Assembly: GCA_003105035.1 (NCBI GenBank)
Contig: PQAL01000018.1
Location: forward strand, 1 to 64,000
Direction of reading: 5' to 3'
Source of the DNA: Anaerolineales bacterium
GTDB taxonomy: Bacteria > Chloroflexota > Anaerolineae > Anaerolineales > UBA4823
Length of the DNA stretch: 64,000 nucleotides
Made by a program: the position numbers and the translations under genes. The notes beneath the pieces are model-generated. The model was not told the DNA's origin, made no database searches, and saw nothing but the letters and a program-made list of their open reading frames with translations. Below, in pieces: positions 30,887 to 40,536 of this stretch; positions within the stretch are counted from its first letter, which is position 1; each line of letters opens with the position of its first letter.

Positions 30887-32392
30887 TTAGCCTGTATAGT
30901 TATTCAAGCGACTATACAGGTAATTTAATTCCTTGATCTTCGCCTGCAGCTCGCTGCTCTGGGTAGATCCTTCCATCCTCCACATCCAATTTCCACTGGG
31001 GTTGCCGGGATAATTCATGCGGGCTTCATTGCCAAGGCCGAGGAAATCCTGCATGGGAGCCAGGGCAAAGACCGCCACAGAAGACCAGATTCCACGGATG
31101 AAATCCCAATTCACCTGGCTGCCATCGCAGTCCAAATACTTGTGGTACATGGCTTTTTCCTGTTCGGTGACACGCCCATACCAGCCACGCGCGGTGTCAT
31201 TATCATGTGTGCCGGTATAGACCACACAGTTCACCACATAGTTGTGAGGTAGGAAGGGGTCTTCTGGCGTGCTGTCGAATCCGAACTGGAAGATGCGCAT
31301 ACCCGGCAGATTGAATGTATCGCGCAATTCAACCACATCCGGGGTGATCACACCCAGGTCTTCAGCGATAATCGGTAGATCACCTAATGACTGGCGTATG
31401 CTGCTAAAAAAGGCTTTCCCAGGGCCAGGGGTCCAGCAGCCATTTTCAGCAGTTTTGGCTTTACCCGGCACTTCCCAATAGCCAGCAAAACCGCGGAAGT
31501 GGTCGATGCGGATGATATCCACCATGGCTAAGGTTGCTTTGATTCTCTCAAGCCACCAGGCATAACCATCCTGGGCGTGGACATCCCAGCGGTAGAGTGG
31601 GTTGCCCCATAATTGCCCGGTGGGTGCGAAATAGTCCGGCGGCACACCAGCTACCACGGAGGGCATCCCAGTTTCATCCAGGAAGAACAATTCAGGGTGG
31701 GTCCACACGTCGGAACTATCGTGAGCAACGAAGATGGGGATATCACCGATAACTTGAATATTCTTGGCGTGGGCATGCTGGCGTAAGCTTTCCCATTGGC
31801 GGTAAAAAATGAATTGACGGTAGAGTTGGCGCTGGATTGCTACCTCCAGTGCCTTAGCTGCTTCAGCCAAGGCACCTGCCTCCCGCTGGCGTAACGGTGC
31901 CTCCCAGGTGGGCCAGGGCGCGCCTCCATGGGCTTCCTTAATCGCCATGAAGAGGGCGTAGTCTTCCAGCCACAGTGCTTGCCTGGCTCGGAATTCTTCC
32001 ATATCAGCTTTCAGTTGCAACGAGTGTGAATTTTGGAAGCGGATAAACGAGCGGTCAAGGACGCCAGCCTTCCAGGGGATGACTTGGCCGAAGTCCACCC
32101 GGCTCACTGGAAATGATGGGTGGTCACATAAGTCATCCGGGTGAAGCAGGTCATCCTGCATCAGGCTATCCGGGCTGATCAGGAGCGGATTGCCTGCAAA
32201 TGATGAAAAACATTGATAGGGCGAATCAGCGTAGCCGGTAGGTCCGATGGGGAGCACCTGCCAAAGACCACAACCGGATCCGGCCAGAAAGTCGATCCAT
32301 CGATGGGCGCGCGGTCCGATATCACCGATGCCATAAGGACCAGGCAGGCTGGTGGGGTGTAATAAGATGCCGGATGAGCGCTTAAACTTCAT
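30887..32392 (-). CDS. malQ: 4-alpha-glucanotransferase (amylomaltase, GH77)
   Basis: 501 residues, normal for bacterial MalQ. The N-terminus SSGILLHPTSLPGPYGIGD is typical. Catalytic features: nucleophile Asp in IIRIDHFRGF, acid/base Glu in IIAEDLGVITPDV, stabiliser Asp in YTGTHDNDTARGWY, plus VAHDSSDVWTHPELFFLD. It transfers glucan segments between alpha-1,4-glucans in the cytoplasm. Its start overlaps the end of glgC by 11 bp. Together with glgC and glgA it forms a glycogen synthesis and remodelling operon. Confidence 0.96.
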   Translation of the reverse strand: MKFKRSSGILLHPTSLPGPYGIGDIGPRAHRWIDFLAGSGCGLWQVLPIGPTGYADSPYQCFSSFAGNPLLISPDSLMQDDLLHPDDLCDHPSFPVSRVDFGQVIPWKAGVLDRSFIRFQNSHSLQLKADMEEFRARQALWLEDYALFMAIKEAHGGAPWPTWEAPLRQREAGALAEAAKALEVAIQRQLYRQFIFYRQWESLRQHAHAKNIQVIGDIPIFVAHDSSDVWTHPELFFLDETGMPSVVAGVPPDYFAPTGQLWGNPLYRWDVHAQDGYAWWLERIKATLAMVDIIRIDHFRGFAGYWEVPGKAKTAENGCWTPGPGKAFFSSIRQSLGDLPIIAEDLGVITPDVVELRDTFNLPGMRIFQFGFDSTPEDPFLPHNYVVNCVVYTGTHDNDTARGWYGRVTEQEKAMYHKYLDCDGSQVNWDFIRGIWSSVAVFALAPMQDFLGLGNEARMNYPGNPSGNWMWRMEGSTQSSELQAKIKELNYLYSRLNNYTG

Positions 32393-33644
32393 GAGCTAAC
32401 CTCTTGGTAAGAATGTAGTCGTCACCGCGGACGACTGAAGCAGGATAATCGCTTTCGATGACATCCGTGCCGATAACGGCCCCTGCTTCGACGGTGAAAC
32501 CTCTGGGAACATCGCTGTTTTTGCCGATCATGGTGAGGACTGGCTCTGCTCCATCAACCATGCCTCCCACCCTGGCGTGCGATCTGATGTGGACACGCTT
32601 ATCAATAATGGCGCGCTCAATAACGGCATCTGATTCGACCACGGTATCCGTCAGCAGGATCGACTCCCGGATCACTGCCCCTGGACGCACCAGCACACCC
32701 GGTGAGAGGACACTGCGGATGACCTTGGCTGTGGGGTCGATCTCGCATCCATCGCATATCAAGCTGTTTTCGATGGTAGCCCCACGCGCAATCCAAACCG
32801 GTGGGCGTTCTTCGGTACGGGTATGGATGACCCACGAACGATCATTCAGGTCAAATGGGGGTTTATCTTCCAGGTGATCCATGTGAGCTTTCCAGTATGA
32901 GGCAGCAGTCCCCACATCCATCCAGTACCCGTTATATGGATAGGCGAAAACCCTGGCACCGTCGGCAACCATCTTGGGCAGGATGTCTTTTCCGAAATCA
33001 TGGGAAGAGCTAGGCAGATTATGATCATCCAGTAAATACTGGTTTAAAATTTCGGTTTTAAATAGGTAGACACCCATGTTGGCAAGGTTGGAAGGCGGCT
33101 CGGCGGGTTTCTCCACGAAGGAGGTTACCCGGCTTTGTCCATCCACTCCAACAATACCCATTCGAGAAGCCTCTTTGATCGGCACCGTGATGGTCGCTAG
33201 GGTCAGATCGGCCTGGTTGGCGATATGGGCGTCCTCCATCAAGGCATAATTCATTTCATAAACATGATCACCGGAGAGAATCAACACAAAATCCGGGTCG
33301 GAGTTCTTGATAAAGCGGAAATTCTGCTGGACAGCATCGGCGGTCCCCAGGAACCAATCGGAAGCCCCACGTGCTTTGTAGGGAGTGTAAATACGCACAC
33401 CACCTGTAAAGTCACGGTTCAGATCCCACGGGCCACCCGCACCGATGTGCTCGATGAGGGAGTGGGGCCGGTATTGGGCGATGATCATTACGTCGAATAT
33501 CCCTGAGTTAACACAGTTTGAGAGGGTAAAATCGATAATGCGGTATTTCCCCGCGAACGGAACAGCCGGTTTGGTCCGTTTCGCGGTTAGTGTTCCAAGC
33601 CTGGAACCTTCTCCACCAGCAAGGATGACCGCCCGAGTTTTCAT
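32382..33644 (-). CDS. glgC: Glucose-1-phosphate adenylyltransferase
   Basis: 420 residues. The N-terminal nucleotidyltransferase signature is VILAGGEGSRLGTLTAKRTKPAVPFAGKYRIIDF (split: VILAGGEGSRL and RTKPAVPFAG), with SGDHVYEMNY for the metal site and ASDWFLGTADAVQQN. The C-terminal left-handed beta-helix begins near residue 290 (GATIENSLICDG, AVIRESILLTDTVV). It makes ADP-glucose from glucose-1-phosphate and ATP, the committed step of glycogen synthesis. AGGAGG 5 nt before the ATG. Sits between glgA and malQ in one operon. Confidence 0.96.
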   Translation of the reverse strand: MKTRAVILAGGEGSRLGTLTAKRTKPAVPFAGKYRIIDFTLSNCVNSGIFDVMIIAQYRPHSLIEHIGAGGPWDLNRDFTGGVRIYTPYKARGASDWFLGTADAVQQNFRFIKNSDPDFVLILSGDHVYEMNYALMEDAHIANQADLTLATITVPIKEASRMGIVGVDGQSRVTSFVEKPAEPPSNLANMGVYLFKTEILNQYLLDDHNLPSSSHDFGKDILPKMVADGARVFAYPYNGYWMDVGTAASYWKAHMDHLEDKPPFDLNDRSWVIHTRTEERPPVWIARGATIENSLICDGCEIDPTAKVIRSVLSPGVLVRPGAVIRESILLTDTVVESDAVIERAIIDKRVHIRSHARVGGMVDGAEPVLTMIGKNSDVPRGFTVEAGAVIGTDVIESDYPASVVRGDDYILTKRLAHEV

Positions 33645-33686
33645 AATTACCTCCTGATAAGCCTCAAATCATTATACATAGATTTC

Positions 33687-35174
33687 TCACCCGACCAATA
33701 ATTTATATTTCGTAATATACTCTCTTGCGGAATGATTCCATGAAAAGTCCTGCTGCATCCCATTTATCTGTATTTGGCGCCACTCTTCCGGATATCTTGA
33801 AAACCTGGTCAAAGCCCGTTGGATAGTCTTTACCAGTGCCTTCGCATCTGCTTTTTCGAATAAGAAACCAGTAGGTTCATCGGAATGGCTGGGGTCATGA
33901 ATGCTATCACGTAAGCCACCCGTGGCATGGGCGATGGGTACGCAGCCGTAGCGCATGGCGATCATTTGTGAAAGGCCACATGGCTCGTATCGCGATGGCA
34001 TGAGCAAGGCGTCGGCACCTGCATATATTCGCCGGCTGAGCTGTTCATCGAATTTTATCCTGGCACGAGCCTGATCAGGGTAATCCTGCTCTAACTGGTG
34101 CGCCGCCTCTTCCAGTACAGGGTTGCCTGTGCCCAGGAAAACTACCTGGAATGGTATGGAAGCTTTGCGGGTTTCATGAAGCAGAAACCGTACGGCATCA
34201 ACAGCCAGGTCAACACCTTTTTGTGGGTCCATGCGGGTGACCATAGCCAGGATGGGAACCTGCTCATCAATGATAAGATTGAGTTCTGCCTGCAAGGCTG
34301 ATTTATTGTATTTCCGATCGGAAATGGTATTGATGTTGAATCTGCTGGTCAAAGCCTGGTCTGTTGATGGATCCCAGGTGATGGTATCGAGGCCATTGAG
34401 GATGCCGGAAATTTTTCCCTGGTGGGCAGTTAAAAAGCCATCCAGCCCTGAACCATATTCCTCGGTCAGTATCTCCCGGGCATAACCAGGTGAGACTGCT
34501 ACAATGGAATCGGCAGCCAGTAGTCCCAGCGGTAAAGCCATCTGCTGTGCCCAAGATGGCAGGTCTGAATCTTCAGCAGAAGGCAGACCGAAGGCCTCCA
34601 ACCCTGTGGCAGTCATCGAACCCAGATAAGGTAAGTTATGCACGGTGAGAAGGGATGTTGTGTGGCTGAAGAATTTATCCACCGGACGACGCAACGCCAG
34701 AGAATACACCGCGGCAGCAGTATGCCAGTCATTGGCGTGCAGGATATCTGGCTTCCAGTTAAGTTCCTGTGCCAGCTGCAGGGCAGCCAGGGAGAAAAAA
34801 ACGTATTTATAACCATCAGCTTCTAAATCTAAGGAATATACCCCGGTTTCCTGGTCAATCGGCGCTCCGCTGATCAGGTACACAGGTAGCCCGTTCAAAT
34901 CGAGCAGGTATGCCTTAACAGGTATCTCCTTATCTTTGGAGTGGATGGTGAATTGAGCCACCAGCTGGGGTGCAGGGTATTTCTGGCGGATCGCAGGGTG
35001 AAATGGGATGACCAATCTGACATCCAGTACCACCTGGCCGGCTTCGTTGTAGCGATGAATTGCCAGAAGAGCTCTCGGTAGCGAGCCAGCCACATCTCCC
35101 AGGCCACCGATCTTAATCAGGGGGTCAGCTTCGGAAGCCAGGAAAAGCACGTTCATTCGTGATGGTTCAGCCAT
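33687..35174 (-). CDS. glgA: Glycogen synthase (GT5, ADP-glucose type)
   Basis: 495 residues. The GT5 hallmark KIGGLGDVAGSLPRAL lies at about residue 21, and HANDWHTAAAVYSL and TVHNLPYLG follow. The C-terminal half has VTRMDPQKGVDL and the nucleotide-binding SRYEPCGLSQMIAMRYGCVP with the catalytic Glu-containing loop. It elongates alpha-1,4-glucan from ADP-glucose. GAGGTG precedes the ATG by about 5 nt. First gene of the glgA-glgC-malQ operon, divergent from the GH57 gene. Confidence 0.95.
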   Translation of the reverse strand: MAEPSRMNVLFLASEADPLIKIGGLGDVAGSLPRALLAIHRYNEAGQVVLDVRLVIPFHPAIRQKYPAPQLVAQFTIHSKDKEIPVKAYLLDLNGLPVYLISGAPIDQETGVYSLDLEADGYKYVFFSLAALQLAQELNWKPDILHANDWHTAAAVYSLALRRPVDKFFSHTTSLLTVHNLPYLGSMTATGLEAFGLPSAEDSDLPSWAQQMALPLGLLAADSIVAVSPGYAREILTEEYGSGLDGFLTAHQGKISGILNGLDTITWDPSTDQALTSRFNINTISDRKYNKSALQAELNLIIDEQVPILAMVTRMDPQKGVDLAVDAVRFLLHETRKASIPFQVVFLGTGNPVLEEAAHQLEQDYPDQARARIKFDEQLSRRIYAGADALLMPSRYEPCGLSQMIAMRYGCVPIAHATGGLRDSIHDPSHSDEPTGFLFEKADAKALVKTIQRALTRFSRYPEEWRQIQINGMQQDFSWNHSAREYITKYKLLVG

Positions 35175-35338
35175 GGTGCCACCTCGCGTATGGTTATTTT
35201 ACACGATTTACCCGGGTTGAATTCAAGATACAGCCTGGATCTTAAGATTAGAGAGTTTGCTTTCCCCTTGCCAAAATATGAGATTTGGGTTAAAACTCAA
35301 AGCATGATTCTTCGGTTCATTGCAGCCAGCCAGGGGGA

Positions 35339-36772
35339 ATGCTAGGAATCGTGTCAGTTAAGGCTATCTCAATCCATGGACATTTCTACCAGCCCTCACG
35401 GGAAGATCCGATTTCGGGGTTAATCCCCTCAGAACATGGCGCTTCGCCCTACCATAACTGGAACGAGCGAATCCACGCTGAATGCTACCTCCCCAATGCG
35501 CAATTAGGGAATTTCGAGAAGATTAGTTTCAATATCGGCCCTACTTTATTTTCCTGGATGAACAACTATGATCCTGCCGCCACCCGACTGATTGTAGCCC
35601 AAGACCGGGTAAACTTGCAACGGCATGGCGTGGGGAACGCCATCGCCCAATCTTACAATCACACGATCTTGCCTTTGGCTACCTATGAAGACAAGGTTAC
35701 CCAGGTGGAGTGGGGGATCGCCGATTTTGAATACCACTTTGGTCGCAGACCAGCAGGCTTGTGGTTGCCAGAGACAGCCGTTGACATGGAAACTTTAAAC
35801 ATCCTGGCAGAGCATGGGATCGAATTCACCATCCTCGCGCCCTGGCAGGCAGAGGGTTACCCTCTGGATGTCACGGAACCATACCGAGTTGCTTTATCAG
35901 CAGGAAAAAGCATCTCGGTATTTTTTTATCACCAACAGCTAAGCTCTGGTATAAGCTTTAACCCCGGTCTGACCAGCAATGCGGATGAATTTGCTCGAAA
36001 CTGCCTGGTACCGACTTTTATCTATGAAAAGGAACAGCGTGGGGAGCCTCAACTGCTTTTGATTGCTTCTGATGGCGAATTATATGGACACCACCAGCAC
36101 TTTCGCGATCGTTTCCTAGCCCACCTGGTTAATGGTGCCAGTGCCAACGCCGGTCTGGAAAAGACTTACCCTGCATTATGGTTGAAACAGAACCCACCCA
36201 GGCATTGGATTAGCATACGCGAAAATACTTCCTGGTCTTGCCACCATGGTGTGGAGCGTTGGAACGGGGATTGTGGCTGCACCCCCAGTGACGGGCGCTG
36301 GAAAGGTTACCTCAGGCAGGCTTTCAACAGCCTGGCACACCAGCTCGATCGTGTCTATGTGGATGTGTTAACCGGGTATAAGATCGAAGCATGGAAAATC
36401 AGGAATGCTTATATCCACGTAATGCTGAAACAGCTGTCATGTGATGAGTTGATTTATCAATACGCCGGTCGTAGGCTAGCAGCAGAGCAGCTTACCCAGA
36501 TCCGCTTGCTGCTGGAAGCGCAACGCGAACGCCAGCGCATCTATACCTCGTGTGGCTGGTTCTTCGATGATTTCAGCCGCCTCGAGCCCCGTAACAGTGT
36601 TGCTTATGCTGCCCAGGCTGTCAGGCTGACCTATCTCGCCACCGGGGTAAATTTAACAGATCAATTCAAAGCCGACCTGCATTATGTATCGAGCCAAAGG
36701 ACAGGGCTCAGGGGCGATAAAGTCTTACAGCGCGAGATGCAAAAAACCATCCCGGTTAGCTTATTTCACTAA
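35339..36772 (+). CDS. Glycoside hydrolase family 57-like alpha-glucan enzyme
   Basis: 477 residues. It opens with the GH57 strand SIHGHFYQPSREDP, with the Glu nucleophile candidate in GLWLPETAVDMETLN and Asp acid/base candidate in LIASDGELYGHHQHF. The C-terminal half resembles the DUF3536 helical domain. GH57 enzymes include amylases, glucanotransferases and branching enzymes. With no GlgB in the window, a branching role is possible but unproven. The start is uncertain: ATG 35339 has GGGGG almost adjacent, and GTG 35351 has AGGA 3 nt upstream. The 3' end overlaps the convergent GH13 gene by 12 bp. Confidence 0.88.
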   Translation: MLGIVSVKAISIHGHFYQPSREDPISGLIPSEHGASPYHNWNERIHAECYLPNAQLGNFEKISFNIGPTLFSWMNNYDPAATRLIVAQDRVNLQRHGVGNAIAQSYNHTILPLATYEDKVTQVEWGIADFEYHFGRRPAGLWLPETAVDMETLNILAEHGIEFTILAPWQAEGYPLDVTEPYRVALSAGKSISVFFYHQQLSSGISFNPGLTSNADEFARNCLVPTFIYEKEQRGEPQLLLIASDGELYGHHQHFRDRFLAHLVNGASANAGLEKTYPALWLKQNPPRHWISIRENTSWSCHHGVERWNGDCGCTPSDGRWKGYLRQAFNSLAHQLDRVYVDVLTGYKIEAWKIRNAYIHVMLKQLSCDELIYQYAGRRLAAEQLTQIRLLLEAQRERQRIYTSCGWFFDDFSRLEPRNSVAYAAQAVRLTYLATGVNLTDQFKADLHYVSSQRTGLRGDKVLQREMQKTIPVSLFH

Positions 36773-39700
36773 TTCCAGCAGCTTCTCCAGTTTGAACCCG
36801 GATGTCTGAGCACTTGCCAGCAGGCTGGTGATCTGCTCATGTATAGCCAGGATCAGCTTGCCAATATCGCCCGTTAAAGCACCTGCCACGGATATTTCGA
36901 CGGTGGCTATAACAAACAACCACCACATCAAATCTTCAAAGGCTTCCTTATTGAACCACAAGACATCCTGGTAACGGTTCACCCCCAGGAAACCCAGGGC
37001 ATCGCTGTCTGAGAGAAGTGCAGTTAATAGCTGGTACGCCGGTGAGCCAGGAGCTTTTTGCTTCACTACACCTACCTTCTGCCACCATGCATGGTGAGTA
37101 GTTACCAGCTTGAGCAAGGTTACAGCGCGCCAGTTGGAACGCTCATCCAAACCAAGGTCAGTGAGTGTGCTGACCAGGATTTTGTTCAGCATCCACTCAT
37201 CGATCCAGCTGCGGCTGACCTCCTCATAACCTTCTTCAGAGATACATTTACCAAGGTATGAGGTATACAACCAGCCAAGCAGTACACTCCAGGCATAGGC
37301 ATCGCCATTTTTCCATGGGGATGTGCGAATGTTACCCGCATGCAGGTATTTGATGACGGGTTGGAATTTTCGGGCATTAAGCGCTGGGTGTTTTTCCTGG
37401 TAGATAGGCAGATCGAGGATCGCTTGCAGGTATGCCTGGAGGGCAGCTGTAATCGAGCCTATGTCACCGGATGCATGGGTGATACGGCTGACTTCTTCCA
37501 GCAAGCGGGTGGTTTTGGTATGGGCTTCCTGGAGCAGTTGTGCCTGTGCGGCAGCAGGCTTGTCACCAGCCACCTGCCCGGCAGGAAGGAGTGCCCGATT
37601 GGTAATTACCCAGCGGAAGAAGCCCGCATTGACTAGCTCACGGTAGGCGGTGTGAATTGGCTGTAGGAAGAGCTCCTTCATAGCATCATCCATGCTGGGC
37701 ACCCCACGGCCGTTCAGGTAGGCTGCCAGGTTGCCGTATTGGTGCCATTCATTATCAACCACTTCCCTGAAACCAATGAATACCTGGCATTTATATGCTT
37801 CCAGCTCGATGAACAATCCCTTCTCGTGCAATTCCCTAGCGTTGCGGATGTATTCGTGATTATTGATCGGGTCACGGAAAATGCAGTAGATGTTGGCATC
37901 GTCTGCCACGCCCAGTCCTTCTCCCAACCGTTTTTGAAGGAGCATGTGATCGCCACCATCAGTTTTGACCGAATAGGCAGCCGAGATGCGGATCCATCCC
38001 CGGGCTGTGGCAAATTTGTTATGGTACACCACCAGGGCGCGTTCATCCCCTGCCCGGTTGGAATAGGCAAACACGTCTTCGTTCACGTAACCTTCTGGAG
38101 AGTAAAAATCGTACAGCAGAAAGTCTTGCACCTGGGAGAACAAATAACGTTTCTTGAGCAGGGAGAAGATCTGCCGGCGGTGCCGGTCGACCAGGTATTC
38201 GTTCGGTTTCTCGTCCCAATAAGCGCGCCGGTATTCCATGCCATATTTCTCGGTATAACCTTCGACCTGCCCATGCCCAAACATGGGTAATCCAGGCAAT
38301 GTGACCATCATGGTGCAGATGCCGAAATACTTGTCTTCTTTTCCAAACTGGTCCACGGCGGTGCGCTCGTCCGGGTTGTTCATGAAGTTAACGTAGCGCT
38401 TCAAGATCTCGGGATCGAACTCGAGAGTATTTTTCATCACCAGGCGGTACTCGGCGTTCTTTTCATCGCGTAGCATGTTCATGAAAGCGCTGTTGTACAC
38501 CCGGTGCATGCCCAAGGTACGCACAAAATAGCCTTCCATCAGCCAGAAGGCTTCAGCCAGCAACAGGGTATCGGGCACTTCCTGGGCTACCCGGTCGACC
38601 ACTTCGCGCCAGAACTCAATCGGCATGGCTGCGTCAAATTGCTCCTTGGTAAGACTATGCTCAGCCCGGGATGGGATCGCTCCACCCGTGCCTGGTTCCG
38701 GGAACCACAAGCGCTGGTAGTGCTTCTTGGCCAGGGTCATGGCTGCATCGAAGCGGATGACCGGGAATTTCCGCGCCACGTGCAGGATCGTCTGGATCAC
38801 AGCTTCGCGCACCTGGGGATTGAGATAGTCCAGCTGAGCCGTGTCATTCCAGGGCATGGAAGTGCCGTCATTGCCATGATAAATGTATTTCTCCTGGCCA
38901 GACCAAAAATCGACGCGCTTAAATACCACCGCAGCATCGGTGTTATTGAAATAATGATCTTCCACGTAAATCCCCACGCGCTGGTCCCAAGACAGATTAG
39001 ATCCATTAAAAGAATAGGAAGGGAACGGGCTGTAATCCTGCGAAATGAACCAATCGGGGTGTTCGATCACCCAGCGCGAGTCAATCCCCATGTGGTTGGG
39101 GACCATATCGGAGGCCAGGCGGATGCCCCTTCGCCAGGCGCGCTGGTGCAGGTTCTGGTAGGCTTCATCACCTCCCAGGTCAGCTGCGAGCTGGTAATCG
39201 TACAGCGAATAGGCCGATGCTACAGCCTCTGGATTGCCGCGCAGCTGCTTGATGCGTTTGGAGGCGGCACTACGCTCCCACAAACCGATCAGCCATAACC
39301 CGGTAAACCCAAAATTGGCAAGCTTGTCCAGTTCTTCGTCAGGGATTTGGGCCAGGGTTTGGATCGGCCGCTGGTATGCTTTGGACAGCTGGTCAAGCCA
39401 GACGTAAGCGTTCTTGGCAATCAACACCAGGCTGGGCATCCAGTCCTTATCAGTGCTGTAGCGTTCTGGTTCAATCTCCATGCCTGTAAATTCAACCACG
39501 CGAGCTGGGCCAGGTCCCAAGAAGGCAGCTTTCTCTTCCTCTTTGATCAAGTCCAGGCTTCCTAAAAGCCGGAACAGGAATTTCCCCAACATGGCACCCC
39601 AATGCTGGCGGATATATTCCAGCTGGGCAGTAAGTGAATGGGGAGCCTGGATGGCTGGGGCGCGCAGCATATCTATCAGGTTTTGGTTATCTGGTCCAAA

Positions 39701-40300
39701 TGGCGGTTGAGTCTCGAAGAACGCATGCATCAATGGGATCAGCTTCTCATAGGCTGTGTCCTTCGCCAGCTGGCTGTCATTGAACAGCTCGCGGAATGGA
39801 GAAAATGCCGGGTTGGCATTGGCCAACCATAACAGCAATAGCTCTTCCAGGGCTATCTGCCGGTTTGAGATACCGTTGGTCGCGCCCTCCAGATAGGCCT
39901 GGGCACTGATCGCAGTGCGATAGACTTCCACGGTGGGAAATTCCTGAACGAAGTGCACCAGAATCTGGTCGACTTCCTCTTTACCCAGCATCCCACCCAC
40001 CCAATCCAGGGCTTCCTGCATCACCTGAGGGTTCACCTGCTGGCGGAATAACTGGACAACCATGTGCAGGATTTCATCGATCAACCCCATGGCATTGATT
40101 TGCCCAGCACGCACCACCTTCTCAGGAAAGTTTAGCAGGTCTTTCTTTTGATTCATTTTAAGGGAAAACAGCCGAGCGGCGTGGAAATCGGCAAAGATTA
40201 CATTATTCGCCTGGCCGAAAATCAGCTGGTCGAACTGGTAATAATCGCGCGACTGGCGTGAGATGTGGAACTCAAACGAAGGTGTGAAGTAGGTTGGCAT
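36761..40300 (-). CDS. Very large GH13-family alpha-glucan enzyme with helical extensions
   Basis: 1179 residues, about twice a normal amylase. A mostly helical N-terminal region (1-300) precedes a GH13 barrel (about 310-800), and a helical C-terminal region (about 860-1179) follows. Conserved regions: I DMVPNHMGID, II VIRFDAAMT (nucleophile Asp), III LLLAEAFWLMEG (acid/base Glu). Region IV reads FMNNPDE where most GH13 enzymes have NHD, so the stabiliser Asp is kept but the His is Pro. Cytoplasmic, no signal peptide. Context implies glycogen or maltooligosaccharide metabolism. AGGAG 4 nt before the ATG. Reaction not assignable from sequence. Confidence 0.85.
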   Translation of the reverse strand: MPTYFTPSFEFHISRQSRDYYQFDQLIFGQANNVIFADFHAARLFSLKMNQKKDLLNFPEKVVRAGQINAMGLIDEILHMVVQLFRQQVNPQVMQEALDWVGGMLGKEEVDQILVHFVQEFPTVEVYRTAISAQAYLEGATNGISNRQIALEELLLLWLANANPAFSPFRELFNDSQLAKDTAYEKLIPLMHAFFETQPPFGPDNQNLIDMLRAPAIQAPHSLTAQLEYIRQHWGAMLGKFLFRLLGSLDLIKEEEKAAFLGPGPARVVEFTGMEIEPERYSTDKDWMPSLVLIAKNAYVWLDQLSKAYQRPIQTLAQIPDEELDKLANFGFTGLWLIGLWERSAASKRIKQLRGNPEAVASAYSLYDYQLAADLGGDEAYQNLHQRAWRRGIRLASDMVPNHMGIDSRWVIEHPDWFISQDYSPFPSYSFNGSNLSWDQRVGIYVEDHYFNNTDAAVVFKRVDFWSGQEKYIYHGNDGTSMPWNDTAQLDYLNPQVREAVIQTILHVARKFPVIRFDAAMTLAKKHYQRLWFPEPGTGGAIPSRAEHSLTKEQFDAAMPIEFWREVVDRVAQEVPDTLLLAEAFWLMEGYFVRTLGMHRVYNSAFMNMLRDEKNAEYRLVMKNTLEFDPEILKRYVNFMNNPDERTAVDQFGKEDKYFGICTMMVTLPGLPMFGHGQVEGYTEKYGMEYRRAYWDEKPNEYLVDRHRRQIFSLLKKRYLFSQVQDFLLYDFYSPEGYVNEDVFAYSNRAGDERALVVYHNKFATARGWIRISAAYSVKTDGGDHMLLQKRLGEGLGVADDANIYCIFRDPINNHEYIRNARELHEKGLFIELEAYKCQVFIGFREVVDNEWHQYGNLAAYLNGRGVPSMDDAMKELFLQPIHTAYRELVNAGFFRWVITNRALLPAGQVAGDKPAAAQAQLLQEAHTKTTRLLEEVSRITHASGDIGSITAALQAYLQAILDLPIYQEKHPALNARKFQPVIKYLHAGNIRTSPWKNGDAYAWSVLLGWLYTSYLGKCISEEGYEEVSRSWIDEWMLNKILVSTLTDLGLDERSNWRAVTLLKLVTTHHAWWQKVGVVKQKAPGSPAYQLLTALLSDSDALGFLGVNRYQDVLWFNKEAFEDLMWWLFVIATVEISVAGALTGDIGKLILAIHEQITSLLASAQTSGFKLEKLLELVK

Positions 40301-40506
40301 GGGTCTCCTGATGATCCCTATCCTATCTTAAGGTCTCTCGTAACTCTCTCAATAATTACCGCACTTAACGATCTCACCCGATATTCAACAACGCCCGATT
40401 GATAGATCCATGTCTTTAAATCTATTCCTCCCAATGGAGTGATCAACCAGTGCTGGGTCAGTAGTTTTTAATGACCATCTAATTGTAATACGATATAACT
40501 AAACCT

Positions 40507-40515
40507 TGGTATGAT
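40507..40515 (+). promoter_or_regulatory. Extended -10 promoter of the sulfurtransferase gene
   Basis: TGGTATGAT, an extended -10 motif, 21 bp before the start codon. The GGAG ribosome site at 40528-40531 follows. Confidence 0.55.
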
Positions 40516-40536
40516 AGAGAAGTATCTGGAGATGAT

